Source: a bacterium (GTDB lineage: Bacteria > SZUA-79 > Acidulodesulfobacterales > Acidulodesulfobacteraceae). From it: a DNA stretch of 40,552 nt. The notes beneath the pieces are model-generated. The model did no database searches. It was not told where the DNA came from and was given only the letters and a program-made list of their open reading frames with translations. The stretch lies in contig JAJZJX010000015.1 of assembly GCA_021850985.1 (NCBI GenBank), positions 1-40,552 of the forward strand, in the 5' to 3' direction. This document shows, one piece after another, positions 9,213 to 17,311 of the stretch (within the stretch, counting starts at the first letter, position 1; the number at the start of each line of letters is the position of its first letter). Both the position numbers and the translations under genes were made by a program.

Positions 9213-9833
9213 TTAAACTAAAAGTTTATTATTTGCTCCGCTGATAGTTTCTATAATTACTTTAACGCCTTCTTCTGCCTTTATACTGTCTGCCTTTATA
9301 TGCACATCCGGCTTTTCAGGCTTTTCGTAAGGAGAATCTACGCCCGTATAGCTTTCTATTTCTCCATTCAACGCTCTTTTGTACCAACCTTTGACATCCC
9401 TCTTAACGCATTCGTGAAAAGGCGTATCTATAAATATTTCGACAAAATCGCCGGAGCCTATTATTTCTCTTGCCGTCTGCCTGTGCTTCTTTAGTGGCGA
9501 AATAAACGACGCTATAACAATAATCCCTGCATCTACGAAAAGCTTTGCGGTTTCGGCAACCCTTTTTATGTTTTCCAACCTGTCCCACTCTGAAAACCCA
9601 AGCCCGCTGCTTAGTCCGTGCCTTATATTGTCGCCGTCGAGCAGATAGGTATGGCGGCCTTTTTCGTAGAGTTTCTCTTCAAGCATATTGGCAATTGTGC
9701 TTTTTCCGCATCCGCTCAGTCCTGTAAGCCACAAAACGCAGCCTCTTTGGTTTTTAAGTTTTTCTCTGTCGCTCCTTTTTATTTTATGTTCAAACCAGAC
9801 GACGCAAGAACTTGAGTGATTTTTTATGTTCAT
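9213..9833 (-). CDS. cysC: Adenylylsulfate (APS) kinase
   Basis: Phosphorylates APS with ATP to give PAPS, the universal sulfate donor. Diagnostic features are the P-loop GLSGCGKST, LLDGDNIRHGLSSGLGFS (APS-binding DGDN and the R/L run), ASFISPLKKHRQTAR, FVEIFIDTPFHEC and YTGVDSPYEKPEKPD. Length is normal for stand-alone CysC. The frame opens further upstream to 9866, but those extra 11 codons are translated from a palindromic repeat (9838-9865), so I place the start at the ATG at 9833 (weak GGAA upstream). No ATP sulfurylase or PAPS reductase lies nearby. Directly upstream is a sulfotransferase and directly downstream is the triple-GT2 protein, so this PAPS is probably destined for glycan sulfation rather than cysteine synthesis. 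Confidence 0.93.
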   Translation of the reverse strand: MNIKNHSSSCVVWFEHKIKRSDREKLKNQRGCVLWLTGLSGCGKSTIANMLEEKLYEKGRHTYLLDGDNIRHGLSSGLGFSEWDRLENIKRVAETAKLFVDAGIIVIASFISPLKKHRQTAREIIGSGDFVEIFIDTPFHECVKRDVKGWYKRALNGEIESYTGVDSPYEKPEKPDVHIKADSIKAEEGVKVIIETISGANNKLLV

Positions 9834-9837
9834 ATTT

Positions 9838-9865
9838 CCGGGTTCCCGCTTTAGCGGGAATGACA
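9838..9865. repeat. Palindromic repeat, TTCCCGC family (copy 1)
   Basis: Imperfect palindrome: TTCCCGC, TTTA, GCGGGAA, followed by TGACA. It is the same family as the repeats at 31302, 31391 and 34718. It sits between the sulfotransferase stop and the cysC start and creates a spurious in-frame ATG for cysC. Confidence 0.8.
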
Positions 9866-9870
9866 AGATA

Positions 9871-10839
9871 TTATAGAGATTCCATTAATTCGGTAATTTT
9901 TGCGTTTTTTTTATCGAAATCTTTTTTTAAGCAAATCAATGCGTCGAATTGAGCCTGCATATATAAAAGCGTGGAGCGGAGTTCCGCCATCCATGAATAA
10001 ATTTTATTAATTTTTGCCGCCGCTTCGATACTATCTATGGAAATTTCATCTGTTGCTATGCGTTTAAGCAAAACGTAAAGTTCTGCAATTTTAGGCGGAA
10101 CTTCCTCATTAGCGGCAAGGTCAGATATCCCGAAACTTGTATGCCTTAGGGATTCGCTCAAAAATGATTCTTTATACTCTATAAACTCGGCGCTCTTTGA
10201 ATCAAACTTTAAATTCAGGCGCTCCGCTACCCTTCTAAGCTGTTTTTCGGGATCTTTCATCATTTCATCGTAATCTACGACTATGCGGTTATAACCTGCC
10301 GAATGGATTAAGGAAGCAATAATGTAGCCGAGCCATATATAGCAGCCCTTGACTAAGTCGAATCCGTCCCTTTTCTGCATAGATTTTGCGGTGCTTAGGG
10401 GATTTCGGCATGTTATGATATACGATACATCCGCTCCAACATCTTTAAATATCTCATTCCATAGGGGCAGAAGCCTTGCGATTAAAGGGTCTTTAAAACC
10501 GAATAAATCATTTGTTGCAAACCTCCTTTGCAGAATATTTGCGGCAATAGGATAAAATGCCGATAAAACCTGCTTCGTATTATCATCAAATATCGGCAAA
10601 ACCGGATTATCCCAAGTATAGCCGATAGAGTTCAGCATGCTTACGTCTAAATGGCTAATTTCTAAATCCTCGAAATATCCTTTTTCGTTATCCGAACCGA
10701 CGATTTCCTGTCCGTAAAACCTCCCGAGATTAACACCTAAAACTTGAAGTCCTCTAGTAATTGCGCTCGTGCCGCTCCGCTGAACCCCTATTACAGCTAC
10801 GATACGTTTTTTTTTAAAATCATTTAGCGTCTGATGCAT
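9871..10839 (-). CDS. PAPS-dependent sulfotransferase family protein
   Basis: 322 residues. The N-terminal VAVIGVQRSGTSAITRGL is the 5'-phosphosulfate-binding loop of sulfotransferases (consensus close to RSGTS/T). The segment YIITCRNPLSTAKSMQKRDGF (~residues 138-158) carries the R…S pair of the 3'-phosphate-binding motif. The following RIVVDYDEMMKDPEKQLRRVAERLNL is the usual family continuation. It moves sulfate from PAPS to a hydroxyl or amine of a glycan or protein. The start codon overlaps the upstream gene by 20 nt and has no Shine-Dalgarno sequence, so translation is likely coupled. Lying directly upstream of cysC and inside a glycan island, its acceptor is probably the surface or flagellar glycan (inference). 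Confidence 0.85.
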   Translation of the reverse strand: MHQTLNDFKKKRIVAVIGVQRSGTSAITRGLQVLGVNLGRFYGQEIVGSDNEKGYFEDLEISHLDVSMLNSIGYTWDNPVLPIFDDNTKQVLSAFYPIAANILQRRFATNDLFGFKDPLIARLLPLWNEIFKDVGADVSYIITCRNPLSTAKSMQKRDGFDLVKGCYIWLGYIIASLIHSAGYNRIVVDYDEMMKDPEKQLRRVAERLNLKFDSKSAEFIEYKESFLSESLRHTSFGISDLAANEEVPPKIAELYVLLKRIATDEISIDSIEAAAKINKIYSWMAELRSTLLYMQAQFDALICLKKDFDKKNAKITELMESL

Positions 10840-11464
10840 TAGAATCGTCGTTTATTTTAGTTTTCATATCTTTTAAAATATTTTCAAATATTTCTATATT
10901 AGGCTTAAGTTCGAACTCGACTATGTCGGCAAGAAGAACGTAGTCTTGTTCCACCTGCGTAGAAAGAACGGAAGAAAGAATTTTTTCAAGTTCGTTAAAA
11001 TAAGATTGTACGCTTTTGCCGTCATAAACTATATTATTGTAATCTATTTTTAAAAACTGCGATATTTTTTCCATAATCTGTATAAACATAGTAAGTCCGC
11101 TAAGATATGCCGAAAAATCTTTAAATCCTCCGACGCTGTTTCCCCATCTTATTTCATCGGTGGTTTTTACTATTCCGGCTTTAAATTCTTTTAAAAACGT
11201 TATAGCGGCGTTTAACGAACCGTTTACAAGTTCAAGCTGGCTCATAGTAGTTATTTTAATCTCGTCGGCTTCTCCGAGTTTAAATGCTTTTGATTTGTCG
11301 GCGTTCAGCATTAAATCGTCGTATTGGGTTCCGTTTATAACTATGCTTTTTATTACTTTGCCTTCGGGAATAAAACTTTTTACGCTGCCGCCGAATAAAA
11401 TATCGTGCATACTGCCGGCGTTTGAAACGAAATCATTTAAATTTCCGTCGATATATAGTTTCAT
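10820..11464 (-). CDS. Uncharacterised 214-residue protein of the flagellar glycan island
   Basis: I do not recognise the family. The N-terminal ~75 residues look like a small beta-rich module (MKLYIDGNLNDF, GKVIKSIVINGTQYDD, AFKLGEADEIKI). The remainder is predicted helical (LVNGSLNAAITFLKEFKAGIV, AYLSGLTMFIQIMEKISQFL, YFNELEKILSSVLSTQVEQ). It has no signal peptide, membrane segment or cysteines, so it is probably cytoplasmic. The ATG at 11464 follows a good GGAGG. Its end overlaps the sulfotransferase start by 20 nt, which suggests the two proteins are made together. A helical partner or scaffold for the sulfotransferase or the flagellin is possible but unproven. Confidence 0.75.
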   Translation of the reverse strand: MKLYIDGNLNDFVSNAGSMHDILFGGSVKSFIPEGKVIKSIVINGTQYDDLMLNADKSKAFKLGEADEIKITTMSQLELVNGSLNAAITFLKEFKAGIVKTTDEIRWGNSVGGFKDFSAYLSGLTMFIQIMEKISQFLKIDYNNIVYDGKSVQSYFNELEKILSSVLSTQVEQDYVLLADIVEFELKPNIEIFENILKDMKTKINDDSNASDAK

Positions 11465-11503
11465 TTTAATACCTCCGTTATATATGTTATTTTAATAATA
11501 TTT

Positions 11504-11551
11504 AACCGCCCCGTCAGGCTTTGCCTGACACCCCTCCTTGCAAAGGAGGGG
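11504..11551 (-). repeat. Two-hairpin REP-like repeat (copy 1)
   Basis: Read on the minus strand it has a first stem, CCCCTCC / GGAGGGG. A second stem, GTCAGGC / GCCTGAC, follows, and then GGGGCGGTT. The same plan occurs at 20711-20759 with a different second stem. It fills the gap between the GT9 gene and the 214-residue protein. No T-tract follows, so it is not a canonical intrinsic terminator. Confidence 0.8.
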
Positions 11552-11556
11552 AATTT

Positions 11557-13263
11557 TTATTGCGTCTGATTTTTTATTCTATTCAAAAATATTAACGAAA
11601 CTTTTTTCAATATACTTAACTGCAGTTTATATTTTGAATAGTTTTTCAAAGAATCTATGGCAAGACCAAACAGGTCGTAGCTGACGGAACTGTTCTGGCT
11701 TATAACGTGCATCTGGTTAAATAAAGACAGGTCATCGTAAACCGAAGATATATATTTTAAATCAAAATCAATAGATTTAATATTGCCCGTATGTTCGTCT
11801 ATTTTTTTAGAATTAAAAGGATCTTGAAGGGCAAGATTAATCATTTTTTTAGTCTCCGACATACCTCTTTTACATAAAGCGATAAGGTTTTCAACGGACT
11901 TTAATTCTTCCTCGATATCTAAGCTAAGATTATATTCTATGCCCTCAAAACAGTCAAGGAAAAGTTGAATTTCGTTTTCGTCTATATTACAAAAATCTCC
12001 TTCGTAATAATGTTCGAGGGATAATTTTAGTATTTTAAGTTTCAAATCTTTAAAATTTAATTTAATTTTTACGGCAGGCAAATAATCGATAAATTTTTTA
12101 GAATCAAAACGCGATAAATAAGGAATTATACCTATATTTTTGTATTTTGAAAGTTTTTCCGCATAACCGGTTTCTTTTTCTAAAATCATTAAAGACATAT
12201 CGTAAATATATTCCGGTTTAATCAGCCCCTGACAAACAGGATTTAAACATTTTAAATTAAAATCGCAAGGAAAACATCCTATATCCGGAATTACGAGCAG
12301 GCGGTTATCGGCATAAGGTCCGGTTTCCAAAAACCCTACGTTGCCTGTATAAATAACGATTAATTTAGTTCCGACTGCAACCCCGATATGCATTGTTCCC
12401 GTATCGTGGGTTATAAGGAGATTTGAGCGCCCGACTATATAAATAAGATCGGAAATCGATGTTTTGCCGGTAAGATTGATAAGCCTTTCATTGGAAACTA
12501 TGCTTTCTATAAAGCCGCCTGCTTTAGCGTCGTAGTCTGCCCCTAGTAAAACGACTTTAGTTTTAGTATCTCCGTTTAAAAACATCTTAGCCAGTTCGGC
12601 AAAATAATCGTAACGCCATTTTTTAAGTTCGGTCGATGCTCCTATAGCAAAAGAAATAACAATATCATTTTCTTTTATACCGTATTTTTTTAAGACTTCA
12701 AACCCTTGCTCTCCGTCCTTTTTTTTTGCGTCTAAATAGATGTTGTTAACGTGTATTTTATTGCAGCCCTGCTTTGTTTTTAATGTTCTTTCATAAATAT
12801 CCACGAGGTTTAAAACGCTTACCTTTCTGTTTTTAACGGCGGAAAATATATAGGCTATCATTTCGTCGTTGGATATTATAGTTCTTTCTCGAGTTACGGA
12901 TATGCCTATATTTTTTAACGAATTTAATATATAAAGAAAATATGCACTTATTTCGTCATGGGAAAGATTTACGGCAAGGTCGTAATTTACGTTTAAAATA
13001 CCGTCAAACATGGCATTTAAGGCTCTTAAAATTTCTAAAGTAAATTCGAAATTGTTTGCTTTCAATAGCCCTGAAAGTCCTTTGAAATCTACTGTCTTAA
13101 TTTCATCTACATACGGCAGGAACAGCATAATTTCTGCAAATTCACTAGAAATTATAAGTTTGACATGGCTTTCGGGATAAGTTAATTTAATTTTTTTAAA
13201 AAGAGCCGTGGACTGAATAAGGTCGCCCATACGGGTAAGGTTCAGTATGATTATATTTTTCAT
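11557..13263 (-). CDS. Glycosyltransferase family 9 (heptosyltransferase-like) protein
   Basis: 568 residues. The N-terminus IIILNLTRMGDLIQSTALFKKIK has the GT9 signature with the catalytic-type Asp of RMGD. The second Rossmann half carries FAIGASTELKKWRYDYFAELAK and, near residue 286, HDTGTMHIGVAVGTKLIVIYTG, the donor-binding loop of ADP-heptose transferases. A CxxC…C…C cluster (CFPCDFNLKCLNPVC) follows at ~327. A ~170-residue helical C-terminal extension beyond the GT9 core is unusual. Similar proteins occur next to flagellin genes, and here the gene is one of two GT9 genes downstream of fliS. An AGG 4-5 nt before the ATG is the only ribosome-binding signal. The actual sugar is unknown. Confidence 0.85.
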   Translation of the reverse strand: MKNIIILNLTRMGDLIQSTALFKKIKLTYPESHVKLIISSEFAEIMLFLPYVDEIKTVDFKGLSGLLKANNFEFTLEILRALNAMFDGILNVNYDLAVNLSHDEISAYFLYILNSLKNIGISVTRERTIISNDEMIAYIFSAVKNRKVSVLNLVDIYERTLKTKQGCNKIHVNNIYLDAKKKDGEQGFEVLKKYGIKENDIVISFAIGASTELKKWRYDYFAELAKMFLNGDTKTKVVLLGADYDAKAGGFIESIVSNERLINLTGKTSISDLIYIVGRSNLLITHDTGTMHIGVAVGTKLIVIYTGNVGFLETGPYADNRLLVIPDIGCFPCDFNLKCLNPVCQGLIKPEYIYDMSLMILEKETGYAEKLSKYKNIGIIPYLSRFDSKKFIDYLPAVKIKLNFKDLKLKILKLSLEHYYEGDFCNIDENEIQLFLDCFEGIEYNLSLDIEEELKSVENLIALCKRGMSETKKMINLALQDPFNSKKIDEHTGNIKSIDFDLKYISSVYDDLSLFNQMHVISQNSSVSYDLFGLAIDSLKNYSKYKLQLSILKKVSLIFLNRIKNQTQ

Positions 13264-13270
13264 TGCCTAA

Positions 13271-15094
13271 TTAAAGCCCTTCGAGTTTGACTAATTTTGT
13301 TCTTATCGCCCAAAGCATTAAAATCATGGCTTCCGATTTCGACAACCTGCCATCGCCGCTCTTTATGCGCTCCGCCATATCCCTTATAGAAAGAGATTTC
13401 TTATCGGAAAACTGCATAATAAGGTCGTGAAGTTCTTTGTTTCCTTCTGTTTCTTTCAAAAGCTCCGATATATTATGCCTTCTTGTTTCAAGCTTAGATT
13501 TTATTTGATCGTATGAACCCATAAGTATTATGTTCATCATTTCGCGGATGCGGCGTTCGTATGTATGGTTTTTAACGACGGTTTTCCTGCCGTGTGCAGC
13601 TATAGACAGCCTTTCCTCTTCATTGGCAAGATAGTACTTTATTTTTTTTCTCAAATCGTCAACCGTATCAAAAACTACTAAATCTTTTCCGTCTTCAAAG
13701 ATTCCTTCCATGTACTTGCGCCTGTCAACAAGCTGAAAACCGCCGCAGGCTAAAATTTCGTAAACTCTCGGATTTAAAAAATCTCCGTTGGGATTTATAT
13801 CCCAGTGCCACATAGAAGAATGAAGATTTATATTTATTTTGGAATAATTATAAATTTTGACTGCTTCTTCTTCGGTAAATCTTTTACCGCTGTCCTGAAT
13901 CAACAGACTTAAAGGCAGTCCGACATACCAGTCGGCTCCCCATATTTTAAAATTAAAATCAATAAGCTGGGCAAAGACGTTTTTTCTGTTGTAATAGCCC
14001 GCTCCTGCAAAACTTACGTCGGAACCGTATTTTATTTTGTCTACTTCGTTAATTTCGGTAATTTTTTTATGAAAATCGGGAAGACAGGCTAAGGGAAGAT
14101 AGTGATAGTTATCGGCTCCGATGTTTTTAAGTTCGGCAAAAAAGTCGTCTTTTTGTATCGTAAAAAAATAATCGACGTTTTTTACAATGGTATTCCAGTA
14201 GGTAAGCGTTCTGAAATCTTCTACGAACCAGTATGCCGTTTTAATACCCATGCTCCTAAGTTTTAAAAGCGTTCTTTCGCTTGCCGGAGACTGCGCCATA
14301 AAAATAACCAAATCCGGAGGTTCGTTAAAAACGGAAGAAAGAAGGGCTTCCGACATAAGGTTAAATAAACTCTGTTTTAACGAATTTACATGGTCTTCGT
14401 TAGGGGTAAATTCGCCCATATATTTATAAGCGTCGTAAAATTTTGAAAAGTCGAGTATTTTTGCATCATAACCCAGATTTAAAAGAGCTGAATACAGATA
14501 ATTTCCAATGGTTGAAGACCCTCCGTACATCGGCTGTACGACCAAAACCTTAAAGGAAGACGGAGTAAAAAACTGGTTAATTCCATGAAGTTTATGGATA
14601 AACGAATACTCTTCGGGAAATATTTTTTTATAGGAAGGTAGTTCGCATAATAATATACTGCCTTTATCGAGTTCAAGTTTTTGAGAGATAATGGAAACTT
14701 CTGAATTTAAGTTTTCGCCTATATAATTAATACCTTTGTCTATACGGTCCAAAACCGTGACGTTTATTTTAGACAGTAATTCTGAAACTTCAAAGTTGCT
14801 TTTTATAAATTCAAGAGATTCTTGAGCAGGTTCGACAACTTCTATTTTTATTTCTTTATTATCTTTTTTTAAAAAATCTATTAAAGATTCTATATTGTAA
14901 CCAGCGCCTAATCCGAAAACTATTATTTTATCCGGTATTCCTCCCGAGTTAATTCTTTCCATTACCTGAATAGCCCATTTCTGAGATTCGGAAACCGGGT
15001 CGTAAACGGAATGCACGGTTATACCGTTTATCTTAAATGACGGGGCGGATGGAATTTTCGTTTTGATAATTTCGAAATTGATATTATTATTCAT
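13271..15094 (-). CDS. CgeB-like glycosyltransferase (GT-B, spore-maturation/flagellar glycan type)
   Basis: 607 residues. Residues ~50-170 (IIVFGLGAGYNIESLIDFL, then KIEVVEPAQESLEF) resemble the Rossmann-like N-terminal region seen in motility-accessory and flagellin-glycan proteins. Residues ~183-330 start with VLVVQPMYGGSSTIGNYLYSAL and include AYWFVEDFRTLTYWNTIVKNVDYFFT, typical of CgeB. Residues ~360-530 form the GT-B C-terminal half (DVSFAGAGYYNRK, NPRVYEILACGGFQLVD, NHTYERRIREMM). The C-terminal ~70 residues are helical. It lies between two GT9 genes, 8 nt upstream of the second. The family is well known in operons for flagellin or surface glycans; donor and acceptor cannot be assigned. 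Confidence 0.83.
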   Translation of the reverse strand: MNNNINFEIIKTKIPSAPSFKINGITVHSVYDPVSESQKWAIQVMERINSGGIPDKIIVFGLGAGYNIESLIDFLKKDNKEIKIEVVEPAQESLEFIKSNFEVSELLSKINVTVLDRIDKGINYIGENLNSEVSIISQKLELDKGSILLCELPSYKKIFPEEYSFIHKLHGINQFFTPSSFKVLVVQPMYGGSSTIGNYLYSALLNLGYDAKILDFSKFYDAYKYMGEFTPNEDHVNSLKQSLFNLMSEALLSSVFNEPPDLVIFMAQSPASERTLLKLRSMGIKTAYWFVEDFRTLTYWNTIVKNVDYFFTIQKDDFFAELKNIGADNYHYLPLACLPDFHKKITEINEVDKIKYGSDVSFAGAGYYNRKNVFAQLIDFNFKIWGADWYVGLPLSLLIQDSGKRFTEEEAVKIYNYSKININLHSSMWHWDINPNGDFLNPRVYEILACGGFQLVDRRKYMEGIFEDGKDLVVFDTVDDLRKKIKYYLANEEERLSIAAHGRKTVVKNHTYERRIREMMNIILMGSYDQIKSKLETRRHNISELLKETEGNKELHDLIMQFSDKKSLSIRDMAERIKSGDGRLSKSEAMILMLWAIRTKLVKLEGL

Positions 15095-15117
15095 ATATTT
15101 TTGCTGACACCTTTTCC

Positions 15118-16731
15118 TTATATTAAAATATTAATTGCGTTATTTAAAAGCAAAATAATATCGTCAAAACCTTTCTGCGCGCCCGACGAATTTAATTCGT
15201 CTATAAAGTAATCGCTTGCAAGTTTAAAATAGGCATAGTTTAAACCTAAAGATTTAACGGCGTTTTTAAATTTTTCAAAATATAAAGAAGTACGATCAAA
15301 TTCACAAAAAGATTTTTGGGCATTTTCAAAAACTTCTTTAATAAATGAAATTTCCTTTATTAAAGAGGTTAACTCTGCTTGGTCTATTTTATAATATTTG
15401 TTTGTATATCTCAAAACATTATTTTTATCTATTTTTGCACTATTTTTTGAAAGCGCGTTAATCCAGCAGAACTTAAATATTTCCGAAGCAAATTCGTTTT
15501 TGGATATTTTTCTTTTATATAACGGATAAAAATGAATCGAGTCTAAATGTTTACAGACGGCGACGGAAAAATTTCCTTTTTTTGCATTTGCAATGACTCT
15601 TTTTTTAACATCTGAAAATTTAATTTCCTGTTCATTATGTTCTTTTAAAAAATGATGTATTTTATTTTTAATAATCTGCATTAAAACAAGATTAAAAACG
15701 TCTTCGGGGTCTATATCGTTTTTGCATGAGTAATTATAGATACAAGGCTCGTGCTGCATACAAGGATAACAATGTATTTTAGAGTGTATTACGTATGAAT
15801 TTTCTATATGAGGCCCCGTTTCGTAAAAATTGGCATTGCCTGTATAAATAGAAACCGACGGAATGTTAAAAATCTGAGCTATATGTAAAGTTCCGGTGTC
15901 TGATGAGATAATTAAATCGAAGTCTTTTATGAGATAAATAAGTTCATTAAGGCTTGTTTTTCCAGTTAAATCTATAATATCAACACCGTCAGGCAGTTTT
16001 TTCTTTATTTCTTCGGCGGCGGAAGATTCTTCGGCAGTCCCTACTATTATTATTTCGCAGTTTAAATTTGAATAAAGCAAGGCGATTAATTTTGCGTAAT
16101 TTTCGGACTGCCAGATTCTTTTTGGGTGGGTTGCTCCAATGGAGATGCAAATTCTGACGGGTTCGCCGCTTACACGCTTTTTATTGATTGCAGTCTTTTT
16201 TTTTAAGTTTATAATGCCGTATTTAGCCTTAATTTCTGCCGGTTTTTCGCTTCCTATAAGAGAATATAAATCAGTTATATGTATTCTGTTGAGGCTGCGG
16301 TTTTTTACGATATTAAAAAGATAGTTTGCAGCGCCGCTTCTTGAAACAGATTCCGTTGTTTTATTAGATTTATTTAATACGATAAACCCTAGCTTACCAT
16401 TTTTAAAAAAACTTAGAAAGAGAGAATTAGTAAAATCGTAGTTTAAGTTTACGGCAAGTTTATAATTAGAAGCAAAATCCGATATAAAAGTATCAAATTC
16501 GTTTAGGCGTTTAACGGAAATCCCCAGAGAATTTAAAAGATTTTGATAAGTAAAAAAATTTATTTTTTCGTTAAAAATACTTCTTATTCCAAATATGCTT
16601 TCATCTATAAGAATATCTATTTTTTCAAGTTCATCGGCGTTTTTAGAACATAATTGCTTTAAAGTTTCTATAAGCGGAACAGATTGAAAAAAATCGCCTA
16701 TTCGTCTCGTCTGAAATACAAATATTTTCAT
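15118..16731 (-). CDS. Second glycosyltransferase family 9 protein
   Basis: 537 residues with the same plan as the other GT9 protein in this operon. The N-terminus is KIFVFQTRRIGDFFQSVPLIETLK. The donor loop near residue 275 is SSDTGTLHIAQIFNIPSVSIYTG, followed by the Cys cluster CYPCMQHEPCIYNYSC and a long helical C-terminal extension. The two GT9 genes are probably old duplicates, with matching order of motifs but low identity. It follows fliS by 30 nt, with no Shine-Dalgarno sequence before the ATG, so it is likely read through from the flagellar genes. Role: cytoplasmic glycan assembly, probably on flagellin (inference from context). Confidence 0.84.
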   Translation of the reverse strand: MKIFVFQTRRIGDFFQSVPLIETLKQLCSKNADELEKIDILIDESIFGIRSIFNEKINFFTYQNLLNSLGISVKRLNEFDTFISDFASNYKLAVNLNYDFTNSLFLSFFKNGKLGFIVLNKSNKTTESVSRSGAANYLFNIVKNRSLNRIHITDLYSLIGSEKPAEIKAKYGIINLKKKTAINKKRVSGEPVRICISIGATHPKRIWQSENYAKLIALLYSNLNCEIIIVGTAEESSAAEEIKKKLPDGVDIIDLTGKTSLNELIYLIKDFDLIISSDTGTLHIAQIFNIPSVSIYTGNANFYETGPHIENSYVIHSKIHCYPCMQHEPCIYNYSCKNDIDPEDVFNLVLMQIIKNKIHHFLKEHNEQEIKFSDVKKRVIANAKKGNFSVAVCKHLDSIHFYPLYKRKISKNEFASEIFKFCWINALSKNSAKIDKNNVLRYTNKYYKIDQAELTSLIKEISFIKEVFENAQKSFCEFDRTSLYFEKFKNAVKSLGLNYAYFKLASDYFIDELNSSGAQKGFDDIILLLNNAINILI

Positions 16732-16761
16732 TAATAATATTCATTAAGAGGATATGACGCA

Positions 16762-17244
16762 TTAAACGGATACGGTAATACCGCCGGAAACTTGTTTGCC
16801 GGAAATGCCTGCCGACTGAACAGGTTCAGCGTTTATGGCGGAATTAACGCCGGAAACTTCAGATTTTTGATTCTGCATTCTGTCTTTTTCTATTATAATT
16901 TTCCATCCGTTTAAAAGATTTTGAAGTATAGTAAGCGACTCGTCAAGTTTGTGGGCATCTTTTTTTAAGTTTGCGGTAGTAAGATGAATAGACAAAAAAG
17001 TGTAAAGTTTATTTAAATTTTTTGCCGTTTCTCCGCCTTTTTCCATATTAAGACGCGCATTGAGCTCGTTAATTATGGAAACTGCATTAGATATGTTTAT
17101 GGATTTGCCCGCATAATCGTTTTGCGCAAGTCTTTCTTTTGCTTCCTTGACAAAATTTATAGCGCCTTCGTAGGCCATTATTATAAGAGTACCCTGATCA
17201 ACGGTATTAACGTTTATATTTTCGTATTTTGAAATTGCATCCAT
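16762..17244 (-). CDS. fliS: Flagellar export chaperone FliS
   Basis: 160 residues, slightly longer than the usual ~130 because of a loose C-terminal tail. It is all-helical with the family landmarks: N-terminal AISKYENINVNTVDQGTLIIMAYEGAINFVKEAKERL, central ISNAVSIINELNARLNMEKGGETAKNLNKLYTFLSIHLTTANLKKD, and the LTILQNLLNGWKIII helix. It binds the C-terminus of flagellin and prevents premature polymerisation in the cytoplasm. It follows fliD as in many flagellar operons. A strong AAGGAGG precedes the ATG by about 12 nt. Confidence 0.93.
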   Translation of the reverse strand: MDAISKYENINVNTVDQGTLIIMAYEGAINFVKEAKERLAQNDYAGKSINISNAVSIINELNARLNMEKGGETAKNLNKLYTFLSIHLTTANLKKDAHKLDESLTILQNLLNGWKIIIEKDRMQNQKSEVSGVNSAINAEPVQSAGISGKQVSGGITVSV

Positions 17245-17311
17245 AGTAAAATTTATCCTCCTTAAAATTTATTTATTATATATTTATACTAATTTATTAT
17301 TATTAAAAATA

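Noticed and set aside
9213-9833. CysC as part of assimilatory sulfate reduction
   Set aside because: No cysD/N/H/I/J or sat lies nearby, whereas a sulfotransferase and glycosyltransferases flank it directly.
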